64,000 bases of DNA from Bryobacter sp. (lineage in GTDB: Bacteria; Acidobacteriota; Terriglobia; Bryobacterales; Bryobacteraceae): NCBI GenBank assembly GCA_022843625.1, contig JALHNH010000023.1, positions 1 through 64,000 of the forward strand, given 5' to 3'. The notes beneath the pieces are model-generated. The model was not told where the DNA came from. It saw only the letters and a list, made by a program, of their open reading frames with translations, and did not search any database. Within the stretch, counting starts at the first letter, position 1, and each line of letters begins with the position of its first letter. This document shows, piece after piece, positions 16,736-24,521 of the stretch. Position numbers and translations under genes: made by a program.

Positions 16736-19700
16736 ATGCCTGAAACCATCTACAAACTCCAACCAAACCGCACGATGCAACTGCGCGGTTTTGATGCCTT
16801 CGGGGCTGCTGCTGCCATGCACCAGGCCACTGCCAATTCCTTCAAGGTAAGCGGCGTCTTCCGCGATGCGGCAGATTTCGCTGTGCTCGTCATTTACGAT
16901 GCCGATAACTTCTACGAACATTCGAGCCTGAAGTATCTGCCGGACTTCGATTTCAGCGATCTTACGTTGAGCTTTGATGTGCATTACGATGGGCTGCGCC
17001 CGCTGCACTCACCTCGATTTGCCACCATCGATTGGCCGTATCTCGATGTCATCAAGGCCGACAACACTACTACTCGTGTCCGATTGAGCGACTACGCTAC
17101 GCTGCTATCGGGCACTCATGCCAAAGCAAGTACCAGCTTCACGATCGTCGACGACGGTCTCAAGGAATTTGATCGAGTCACTGTCTGGTACATGAATTTC
17201 TCATTTGATTATCTGGTTCCCAAGGTGGAATGTGCGTTCGCTTTTGCTGGAGCAGGAGCGGGTACCCAACACCGCATCTCGATCGGTGCAACCGACTACA
17301 TCTACACAGAACTGGTGAGCGACACCAACACTACTATCGCAACCAATCTCGCCGCGCTTGTCGATGCTTCGACTCAAGTCCAGGCAAGCACTGGCCCAGC
17401 CAATCAGATCAACTTGCGCACCAAAGTTGACAATGAGCAGGCTTATGTCATCACCAGTTCGGCGAGCGCGAGCAGCTATACGCTCTACGGGATCGGGGCA
17501 CAGTCTGTTGCAGCCAACCTTGCCTGGCAAATCAATAGCGTGAACTGGACGGCTCTTGAAATCGCTTTGCCACTTTCGGCAAGTGCTGCGGCAGGAGTGC
17601 TCACGATCGAATGCAGCAAACCGGGGGTGGATGGTAATGCGATCAGGATGTACTCGGTTTCCAAAAACACGCGCCTGACAACCACGGAGAATCTTGCCAC
17701 ATTCTCAGGCGGCTCGTCCGATTGTGTGTGGCGGATCAGCCTCGACTTTTCGGCACTCAATATTCCGTCCATCCGGCAAATGTGGTTTACCTTTGCGCCA
17801 CCGATTCCAGATGGGGAAGCGCTGAGTGATACCGAGTGGGAGGCGGAATTCACCAACTGGACGCTCAGCGGGCCGAGTTCTAAGCGCGAACTCAAAGTTG
17901 CGGGGCCCGATTCGGTTCGTGTGGAAGAAGATTCTTCGTGGTGTCACTTTACCGGGATCTGGGTGCCTCAAGTTGGTTTCCACTCCGGAGCTTTTGCGCG
18001 ACGGACAGCCGACACGGGAGCAAAAGTGGAAGTCTTCTATGCGTGCAATTCGACGCATCATCTGTACCTTGGAACTACACTGTTTGCCGACCGTGGCAGC
18101 GTGAGTGTCAGCCTGGACGGGGATGCGCCCACGGCGCACAATTTTGCAGTGTCAGCCGAGGCACCCATCTACGTGCGAAGGCTGTTGCGCAGTTCTGTGC
18201 CTGCAGGTCGGCACACCGTTACCATCACACTCACCAACACAGGCAATTTCGATTTCGACTTCATCGAAGCAGTGGTGCCGTCCGACATCCCAGACCCGCT
18301 GCCAGGGCGCTTGCACGCGTCTCCTGCATTCGATTATTCGACCGACCATACATTCAAGCTTCCGCCTGCGCGCACTCACTGGATCCTCGATCAACTGGGC
18401 TTTGCAGGGCCGATGAACGAGTACATCGGGGTCTTCTGGTGGAACCAGCGCAAGCGGGTGGGGGCGACGGTGCCGCAAGCGACAGTCACCTTCGGAGGCA
18501 CATACTTGCCCAACGATCAGGTGATTCTCTCGATCGGCGGCAGCCCGGTAGGGAAGACTATTTTCCCGGGCGAATCTAACGCAACCATCGCGACACATAT
18601 GGCCAGTTTCATCAATTCGAATCTGATTGGCGTTTTTGCAAGTGCAGCTGGTAATGTGTTGACGATCATCAATCGCTCGCCTACGCCCGCTTATGCCTTT
18701 CCACTAACCGTGACAGTGACTTCGGCAAGCGGGACGGCAAGCATCTCCGGGGCGCTCGACAATGGTGTTCCAGGAAAGTGGGAAATCGATCTCACACAGA
18801 ATCCACCGCTGAACCGGGCGGCACGTGATTGGCATGCTGATTTCTGCGCGCAAGCAGCAGCCAGGTCGCGAGAGTTGGTCATCGCCTGCTCCATGGAACT
18901 GGTGTATCCGCCGGCAGGCTTTGCTGCGGTCTATCCGGATGGCAATGAAGTAGTGACCGATGTTGGCTTCGCGAGTTTGAAATCCACGCACTGTTGCTTC
19001 AATACTGCGATGCTCGAATTTCAAAAGACGGTATATCTGGAGATCGCAAACATTCAAGCGGCGGCAGGCCTTACGCCGAGCGTCCAATTTGGTGAATTTC
19101 TGTGGTGGTTCTTTACCAACTACAACCCAACAACAAACCCTGCGGGTGGCATGGCTCTCTACGATACTGAAACGGCATCACTTGCAGCTACAGCCCTTGG
19201 ACGGCCATTGCATGTGTTTCGCCGCCCCACCGACGACCCAACGGTGAACTCCAGTGCTGACGCAATTTTCGTGCGAAACCGGTTGCGGGATCATATTGCC
19301 TCTCTTCGTACTCATATTCTGGCGACGCACACGAATGCCAAGTTTGAACTGCTCTATCCGTACGACGTCAATCACCCAACTCCCGCTGGCGTGCACCAAC
19401 TGGGTGGGGCCCTCAACAACTTCATTAACTTCCCGGTGGAATACGAAAGCAAACCGGGAAGTGGCCTGGATACCCTCAAGATGGAAGCACTCGATTTTGG
19501 TGCCTGGTCGCGCTCGCTGGACCTGAGCCGAACGGCCATCGAATTTCCAATTTTGTTGGGTTGGCCGAAGGACTCACTGCGGTATCTCGTACCCGTATTC
19601 AGGGGCGGCTCAGCCTGGGAGAAGGAATACATGGAAGCCCGGGGCCAAGGGATTCCGGTGCTCAACTTCTGGGCCTTTGACCACTTCAACCTATATAACC

Positions 19701-19750
19701 TGAACTGCCGCGAACCTGAGCGAGCGGCGACAGTTCAATCCAGTACTTAG
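16736..19750 (+). CDS. Large protein resembling a phage non-contractile tail-sheath/TIM-barrel protein
   Basis: The 1004-residue product has no signal peptide or membrane helix. Residues about 1-165 open with YKLQPNRTMQLRGFDAFGAAAAMHQATA and a beta-rich part. Two related beta modules follow at about 165-265 and 578-671, each with a glycine-rich strand, a TTIATNLAALVD or ATIATHMASFIN helix and a serine-rich strand, as in phage tail proteins. Residues about 672-1004 look like a TIM barrel (SMELVYPP, QFGEFLWWFF, FELLYPYDVNHP, IPVLNFWAFDHF). I recall database proteins of this layout named non-contractile tail sheath, but cannot confirm it here. The start is chosen for its GAGGA site. No other phage gene is near. 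It could instead be a carbohydrate-active enzyme. Confidence 0.55.
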   Translation: MPETIYKLQPNRTMQLRGFDAFGAAAAMHQATANSFKVSGVFRDAADFAVLVIYDADNFYEHSSLKYLPDFDFSDLTLSFDVHYDGLRPLHSPRFATIDWPYLDVIKADNTTTRVRLSDYATLLSGTHAKASTSFTIVDDGLKEFDRVTVWYMNFSFDYLVPKVECAFAFAGAGAGTQHRISIGATDYIYTELVSDTNTTIATNLAALVDASTQVQASTGPANQINLRTKVDNEQAYVITSSASASSYTLYGIGAQSVAANLAWQINSVNWTALEIALPLSASAAAGVLTIECSKPGVDGNAIRMYSVSKNTRLTTTENLATFSGGSSDCVWRISLDFSALNIPSIRQMWFTFAPPIPDGEALSDTEWEAEFTNWTLSGPSSKRELKVAGPDSVRVEEDSSWCHFTGIWVPQVGFHSGAFARRTADTGAKVEVFYACNSTHHLYLGTTLFADRGSVSVSLDGDAPTAHNFAVSAEAPIYVRRLLRSSVPAGRHTVTITLTNTGNFDFDFIEAVVPSDIPDPLPGRLHASPAFDYSTDHTFKLPPARTHWILDQLGFAGPMNEYIGVFWWNQRKRVGATVPQATVTFGGTYLPNDQVILSIGGSPVGKTIFPGESNATIATHMASFINSNLIGVFASAAGNVLTIINRSPTPAYAFPLTVTVTSASGTASISGALDNGVPGKWEIDLTQNPPLNRAARDWHADFCAQAAARSRELVIACSMELVYPPAGFAAVYPDGNEVVTDVGFASLKSTHCCFNTAMLEFQKTVYLEIANIQAAAGLTPSVQFGEFLWWFFTNYNPTTNPAGGMALYDTETASLAATALGRPLHVFRRPTDDPTVNSSADAIFVRNRLRDHIASLRTHILATHTNAKFELLYPYDVNHPTPAGVHQLGGALNNFINFPVEYESKPGSGLDTLKMEALDFGAWSRSLDLSRTAIEFPILLGWPKDSLRYLVPVFRGGSAWEKEYMEARGQGIPVLNFWAFDHFNLYNLNCREPERAATVQSST

Positions 19751-20268
19751 CGCAAAATCTTTTCGATGAATTGCTCTGCCTGGGCATCTTTGGAACGCGC
19801 CAGCCAGAAGAAAGCTTTCTTCTGGCGGTGCGCATTTTTTGTGTCTCGCGCCATGGCAATCAGTTGTTGTGTTGCCCTGGGGTCTTGATGCAAGGAAATT
19901 GCATACAGACTGGAATCATTCCCGCGGCCGGATAGATAGGTAATGCTGGCAGCCGGAGTGATCCCGTTCAACATCACCACTGTCTGCTTGCCGACGTCGA
20001 TCTCACAATCGTCACTGGCAAGCAGCATCTTGTCCACCTTGCCATGATCCACGCGAAACAAAATCTTCAAGCGGGTTGGCCCATCGAGCTTCAATTTAGT
20101 TTGGCGCGAGTTTACGTTGCCCGACCAGTTGCTGCAAATTGTTTCGTACCCGGGCTGCATGGGGACTTCGTAGCCAACATACTTCAATGAATCACGCGCG
20201 GCAGCGGCGAGAGCTGCCTCCAGATCCTGCCCGGCTAACGGTAGCGCCAACATCAACAGCGTCCACAT
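19747..20268 (-). CDS. Secreted HEAT-repeat-like protein, short
   Basis: The ATG at 20268 gives 173 residues with a clear signal peptide (MWTLLMLALPLAGQ). The middle part, with ICSNWSGNV and SDDCEIDVGKQTVVMLNG, is beta-like; the end (QQLIAMARDTKNAHRQKKAF, FWLARSKDAQAEQFIEKIL) is one or two HEAT-type helical hairpins. The C-terminus is similar in design to that of the next gene upstream, so they may share ancestry. The start overlaps the upstream stop as TGATG; the stop interlocks with that of the convergent tail-sheath-like gene by four bases. Function is unknown. Confidence 0.75.
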   Translation of the reverse strand: MWTLLMLALPLAGQDLEAALAAAARDSLKYVGYEVPMQPGYETICSNWSGNVNSRQTKLKLDGPTRLKILFRVDHGKVDKMLLASDDCEIDVGKQTVVMLNGITPAASITYLSGRGNDSSLYAISLHQDPRATQQLIAMARDTKNAHRQKKAFFWLARSKDAQAEQFIEKILR

Positions 20269-21248
20269 CACTTGAGAAGCTCCGCTATGAAGTCGGCCGA
20301 CTCCTTACTGTCAATCAAACTCAGCATTCTGACTGCATCTTTTTTGAGTTGCGGGTCCTTCTCGCTGCGAGCTACCTGCACCAATTCTTTGGCCCCTCGG
20401 CCAATGAAGAGGCCTTGGATAATTTCCTTCTTGACCTTCACGCTGGTCTCTCCTGGATAGAGTTGAGCCAGCATCTCCTTGCCACCAGCTACACCCAGCC
20501 AGTGGATGGATGCAGACTTTAAATCTTCACTTTTCTCAGACTTGGCCAAGCCGAAGAGGCGCTCTTTGTCGCTCATGATCATGAAGCTACGCAAGATCTC
20601 TTTCTTCACTGAAGGATCGCTTGCGCCTTTGTAGACGTCTTCGAGAATTGCTCCATTCTTCTTGCCGCCGATGCCAAGGTTATGAATTGCCAGCCTTTGC
20701 AGATCGGGATTGCCGTTGCCTTTGGCAATCTTTCCAATCAACTCCTGTGCTTTTGTATCACGGCTCTGGCCCAGCACAAACAAGGCCTGTTTTTTCAGTT
20801 GGAGACTTTTTTGCGAATTCAGAATCCCCTCCAGCAAGGGTAGGCTACGGGCGGGGTCGGCATTCATCAGACCCTGAATTGCCATGAGCTTCAACTCTTC
20901 ATCGGCCTGATCTTCTGGGGAGATCTTTTTGCCGGAGGCCTGGTTGATTTCCAGTTGCAGGGCCCTGGCGTCGTTAGCCCATTTGCTTGAGCTGAACTTA
21001 GCCTGCATTTCGGCAAGTTGCTTCAAGGCCATCGTGCGGTCGCCCAGTTTGTTGGCCGCATAAGCGCTCCAGTACATGGCAGCGTCTGCACGCGAACTCA
21101 TTGACTGGATCTCGGCACCCAGCTTCACCATGGCCTCCTGAAATTCCTTGCCATCGATCAACGACAGCGCGGCCTGGTAATTTTTCTCATCGGCTTCGGC
21201 ACTCATCATGAGGGTGCCCGCCATGAGTAAAGACAATATACTTTTCAT
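20268..21248 (-). CDS. Secreted HEAT-repeat protein
   Basis: The 326-residue protein has a signal peptide (about residues 1-18). A TPR-like stretch follows (DAAMYWSAYAANKLGDRTMALKQL), then at least five HEAT-like hairpins from about residue 125, each around 30 residues, such as LQLKKQALFVLGQSRDTKAQELI and QLKKDAVRMLSLIDSKESADFI. Such repeats bind other proteins. It overlaps the anti-sigma gene by one base (TAATG) and belongs to the sigma/anti-sigma operon, so it may be a periplasmic partner of that signalling route. That role is inference. Confidence 0.8.
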   Translation of the reverse strand: MKSILSLLMAGTLMMSAEADEKNYQAALSLIDGKEFQEAMVKLGAEIQSMSSRADAAMYWSAYAANKLGDRTMALKQLAEMQAKFSSSKWANDARALQLEINQASGKKISPEDQADEELKLMAIQGLMNADPARSLPLLEGILNSQKSLQLKKQALFVLGQSRDTKAQELIGKIAKGNGNPDLQRLAIHNLGIGGKKNGAILEDVYKGASDPSVKKEILRSFMIMSDKERLFGLAKSEKSEDLKSASIHWLGVAGGKEMLAQLYPGETSVKVKKEIIQGLFIGRGAKELVQVARSEKDPQLKKDAVRMLSLIDSKESADFIAELLK

Positions 21249-21793
21249 TAGTCAGCTAACTCCGTGTTCTGTTTGTTTTTGTTTTCGAGAAGGCGCACGC
21301 GAAAGAGAAGTCCCTGTTCACGAATACGTGCCCGGAGTGCCGTGGCCTCCTCGGGTTGCATGGTTTGGGGACTGTGAGCAACTTCGAGCAATACTCGCTC
21401 AAGTTCCTCAAGTAATTCCGCTGTCTGAAGTTCTCCCGCTTCCTGCGCGCCGCGGCGCAAGAGGCGGTTGGTTGAAAGTAGTTGCTCTGCACGTGCCTGT
21501 GCCAATGGAGCAGCGCCGTTGGCAGTTTCCATGAGGACGAGCTTGCTGCGTTCGAGATGCTCTGATGTCGCCGCCTGCAGAAGTTGTTGTTGGGGCAAAT
21601 AGAAAATTTCGGGACTTCTTGTGGATCGTCCTACAAGAAATGCAATAGCGAGAGCGGCCGGAATCAGGAGCCAGAGGAACTTGTGGCTGACGCCGGGGCG
21701 TATGGCCATCTCGGCAGAGACCTTTGCCCAGATTCGTTTCTCGAACTGCGCATCGGGTTCGGGGATTTGTAGATTGTCATCTTCCAAGTGCAT
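21248..21793 (-). CDS. Probable membrane anti-sigma factor
   Basis: The 181-residue protein has a cytosolic N-terminus of about 38 residues, one membrane helix (LWLLIPAALAIAFLVG, residues about 40-55), and a helical periplasmic part. A zinc anti-sigma HxxxCxxC motif is not present. It is called an anti-sigma factor by position: its gene overlaps the ECF sigma gene by 17 bases and has the usual single-helix design. The periplasmic part is rich in glutamate and leucine and could form a coiled coil. Two HEAT genes follow. Confidence 0.6.
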   Translation of the reverse strand: MHLEDDNLQIPEPDAQFEKRIWAKVSAEMAIRPGVSHKFLWLLIPAALAIAFLVGRSTRSPEIFYLPQQQLLQAATSEHLERSKLVLMETANGAAPLAQARAEQLLSTNRLLRRGAQEAGELQTAELLEELERVLLEVAHSPQTMQPEEATALRARIREQGLLFRVRLLENKNKQNTELAD

Positions 21794-22313
21794 AACGCCT
21801 CAATTTCTCGACGGCCCGAAACACGCTGTGTTTGGCCGCGCTTGCGCCAATCGACAACTTCTCGCTAATCTCGGGAATTGAATTGCCTTCTACGTGACGC
21901 ATCAAGAAAGCCTGACGCTCTTGCTGACTTAGCGTTTTGATTCCGTCCTCAAGACGTTGGCGAGTTTGGGCACTCTCAACGAGTCGATCCGCCTTGGGAG
22001 CTGTATCGGCAAGGTCAGGCATTTCGCCGCCCGTGTCGGCAGACCACTTTCTGCGCCGGACTAGATCTAGAGCGCAATTGGTTGCGATGCGCTGCAGCCA
22101 GGTTGAAAAACTGGCCCGTTCGTCAAAGCTTTCGAGATTGCGGTAGGCCCGTAAAAAGCTCTCTTGCACCACGTCTTCGCTGTCTCCCTCATTGCGAGTG
22201 ATGCGGTAGGCGACGCGAAACGCAGTTCTGGCGTGCCGCTCTACCAGGTGTTGGTAGGCGTTCCTGTTGCCCCTACGGATCTGGCCGATCACCTCGGCGT
22301 CAGTCGCTTGCAT
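21777..22313 (-). CDS. ECF-type RNA polymerase sigma factor
   Basis: The 178 residues contain sigma region 2 (AYRITRNEGDSEDVVQESFLRAYRNLESFDERASFSTWLQRIATN, about residues 33-78) and region 4 (LSQQERQAFLMRHVEGNSIPEISEKLSIGASAAKHSVFRAVEKLRR, about 128-173), with no region 1 or 3. It would direct polymerase to a small regulon when released by the anti-sigma factor encoded next. The start at ATG 22313 lies beside an inverted repeat that could be a control site. Confidence 0.93.
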   Translation of the reverse strand: MQATDAEVIGQIRRGNRNAYQHLVERHARTAFRVAYRITRNEGDSEDVVQESFLRAYRNLESFDERASFSTWLQRIATNCALDLVRRRKWSADTGGEMPDLADTAPKADRLVESAQTRQRLEDGIKTLSQQERQAFLMRHVEGNSIPEISEKLSIGASAAKHSVFRAVEKLRRYALGR

Positions 22314-22348
22314 CTAACCGATAGACTGACGGAGCGGGCGGCGGTTAG
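22314..22348. promoter_or_regulatory. Inverted repeat just upstream of the ECF sigma start
   Basis: CTAACCG at 22314-22320 and CGGTTAG at 22342-22348 are perfect 7-base inverted repeats separated by 21 bases. They fill the short gap before the sigma ATG and run over the stop codon of the alpha/beta hydrolase gene. The structure could be an mRNA hairpin or a binding site for control of the sigma gene. No T-run follows, so a terminator is unlikely. Confidence 0.35.
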
Positions 22349-23403
22349 CCTAATTTTCTGGCAATGTGAGAAATGATGTGATAGCCGACTACAAACTTGA
22401 AGGGGGTTTCACCCATCGTGTAGTGGCCGCAGGGGAGGACAACCAGCTTGTGTGGCGCACCACTGGCCTTGACACAGGCGAGGATTTCTTTGCTGTACTG
22501 GGGCAGAAAGGTGGTGTCGTAGGTGGTGTAGATGAAGAGATTCTTCTTTTCCTGATGTTTTGCGAACTCGTCCATGTAGAAGCGAGGGCTCATCGAATCC
22601 CACACCGTCTGCAATCGATCCAGAGTCAGATTTTGTTCGAGGCTTGCCTTGATGTGGCGGGTGGAAAGCCCTGTCCAGACAACATCTCCGAATCGGGCTG
22701 AGCAGTGGTTGAAGACGTTAACCTTCAGGCGTTTGTCAAAAGTGCTGGCGAGGAAGGCAAAAGCAGAGCCGAGGCTGGTGCCAACGATGCCTATGTTTTC
22801 GTAGCCCGACTGCTCAAGCCAATCGACAGCAGCGCGAATGTCGAGCACCGCCTGGCGAGTGGCGTGCAGAGTGCGGCCGATATTGGAAGATACGGCATAG
22901 TCTGCACGCGTGAGCGGCGGCGGCATGCGGCGATCATGATAGGGCAGGCTAAGCCGCAAAGCAGGAATGCCGAGTTTTTGAAAGCCCTGACAGAGCGCAA
23001 CGTGCTGCTGGGCGTGGGAGTTCCAGTGAGGCAGCACGAGCACTGCTCGCTTGCGCTTGTTCTCCTTGCCCTCAGGCATGGGGAACCAGCGGCCTTCGAC
23101 GAGGTTGTTTTCGGGATACGGAGACTCCAGCGGTGAGGTGAAACGAAGCCATTCGCCGTCAAGAGTAAAGTCTTTGGGAGTAGTGTGCTGGAAGTAAGCA
23201 GGGCCGTGAGCGATAGTGGCCTTGTTGACTTCCCGCAGCCAAGTCTCTTCATCGCCACCGTCGTAGGGGCGGAGGCCGGGCAGCTGGACACTTTCAAGCC
23301 ACTCTGTGCCCCATTCAAAAGGCCGCACGACACGGTCTGTAGAGCGTGTTGCAAGGTCTGTTTCCCACCGGTCGAGCCAACGCTCGTATCTCCGTTTCAA
23401 CAT
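22345..23403 (-). CDS. Alpha/beta-hydrolase family protein
   Basis: The 352-residue protein has an alpha/beta-hydrolase core from about residue 115. The nucleophile elbow is GTSLGS, and a late CGHYTMGETPF supplies the probable catalytic histidine; an acid is likely in IYTTYDTTFLP. The N-terminal 110 residues are extra and resemble the ABHD18-like group, whose substrates are unknown. No signal peptide is present. It follows the aldo/keto reductase gene after 3 bases. Confidence 0.82.
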   Translation of the reverse strand: MLKRRYERWLDRWETDLATRSTDRVVRPFEWGTEWLESVQLPGLRPYDGGDEETWLREVNKATIAHGPAYFQHTTPKDFTLDGEWLRFTSPLESPYPENNLVEGRWFPMPEGKENKRKRAVLVLPHWNSHAQQHVALCQGFQKLGIPALRLSLPYHDRRMPPPLTRADYAVSSNIGRTLHATRQAVLDIRAAVDWLEQSGYENIGIVGTSLGSAFAFLASTFDKRLKVNVFNHCSARFGDVVWTGLSTRHIKASLEQNLTLDRLQTVWDSMSPRFYMDEFAKHQEKKNLFIYTTYDTTFLPQYSKEILACVKASGAPHKLVVLPCGHYTMGETPFKFVVGYHIISHIARKLG

Positions 23404-23406
23404 CTG

Positions 23407-24516
23407 TTAAGCTGCCTTCTCCTTTGCGCCAGCTAGTGGCACATTGTCCTTTACATGATCCATGGTCACCATCTCGGAGATCGCCGCCGTCAGGTTTGAA
23501 TTGCGGAGGTTCCAGATGTACGCCTTCTGCATGGGCTTGAGATCGCCGGGCACAGCGGCGTTCAGTTTGGCCATGTGCTCACTGGGAGTCTGACGAGGGG
23601 CGCGGAAGTTGAAAGGCCGCGCGGACTTCATCGAAATCATGCCCATGCCAGCTTTTTTGGCAGCGGCAAGTGCACTGTCGACAAAGGGTGAGTTCACCAT
23701 GTTGTAGGCGACCATCGCTGCGGAATAGACCTTGGCCTTGACGGCGGCCTCAAGCACACCACCGGGATCGGTGTGCGAGGACAAGCCGAGATGGCGCACT
23801 TTGCCGGCCTTCTTGAGAGTTTCAAAGGCCTCGAAGATTTCGGGGTGATTCAGGATTTCGTAGGGCGTGTTGGCACCATGCGGGCACATCAGAAGGTCGA
23901 GGTGATCGGTGCCCAGGGTGGCGAGAGTTTTATCGACGCTGTCGAGGATAATCTGGCGGTAGTTCTTACCACGGTCAATGCGTTCGCCGTATTGTTTGGC
24001 CATGACGTTGGCGAGGGCGGCGGCATCGAGTTCATCGCGCTGGCCGTTGAAGTAGTTGATGAAGTATTCGGGGGCGTCGGCTTTGCGGCGGGCGATCTCT
24101 TCGAGGGCGAGACTGCGCAGGCGCTTCTGCTCGGTCTCATCGAGTGATTTGTAGATGTCCTGGTAGAGACGGTTGCGATTGACGTCCCAGATGGAGACCT
24201 TGGAGTTGATGAAGAACTTGTCGCGCTTGCGCACCTTGAGCACTTCGGCGTAGCCGAGTTCGCTTTGACCGCCGCCGTAGGCCGGCGCGGTATCGAGATA
24301 GTTGAGGCCCATGTCGATGGCAGCCAGTACGTGGTCGTAGTTCTTGGGGGAAATTGTGTTTCCACCCATCACCACTTCGCTGACCATGTAGCCTGTGCGG
24401 CCGAGTTGTCGGTAGGCCATACCGGACTGCTTGTTGCGCCATTCACCTTTGGTTTTTGCCGATGCGGGTGCAGCCTTCAGGGCGAGTGCGGAGAGGAGGA
24501 GTTCGCGGCGTCTCAT
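23407..24516 (-). CDS. Aldo/keto reductase with Tat-like signal
   Basis: NADPH-dependent oxidoreductase of 369 residues if started at ATG 24516 (MRRRELLLSALALKAAPA), a twin-arginine-like signal; the longer frame would intrude on the upstream gene. The catalytic tetrad appears as D and Y in NYLDTAPAYG, K in FFINSKV and H in LMCPHGAN. Residues between the lysine and the histidine contain an insertion of some 80 residues (from about SIWDVNRN to DRGKNYRQ) compared with standard members. Substrate is unknown. Export is inferred from the signal. Confidence 0.86.
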   Translation of the reverse strand: MRRRELLLSALALKAAPASAKTKGEWRNKQSGMAYRQLGRTGYMVSEVVMGGNTISPKNYDHVLAAIDMGLNYLDTAPAYGGGQSELGYAEVLKVRKRDKFFINSKVSIWDVNRNRLYQDIYKSLDETEQKRLRSLALEEIARRKADAPEYFINYFNGQRDELDAAALANVMAKQYGERIDRGKNYRQIILDSVDKTLATLGTDHLDLLMCPHGANTPYEILNHPEIFEAFETLKKAGKVRHLGLSSHTDPGGVLEAAVKAKVYSAAMVAYNMVNSPFVDSALAAAKKAGMGMISMKSARPFNFRAPRQTPSEHMAKLNAAVPGDLKPMQKAYIWNLRNSNLTAAISEMVTMDHVKDNVPLAGAKEKAA

Positions 24517-24521
24517 AGCCG

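Noticed and set aside
16736..19750. Prophage
   Set aside because: Only one phage-like gene, no integrase, terminase, capsid or attachment repeats.
13000..22500. Replication origin
   Set aside because: The skew switch is suggestive, but no dnaA/dnaN genes or DnaA-box cluster was seen.
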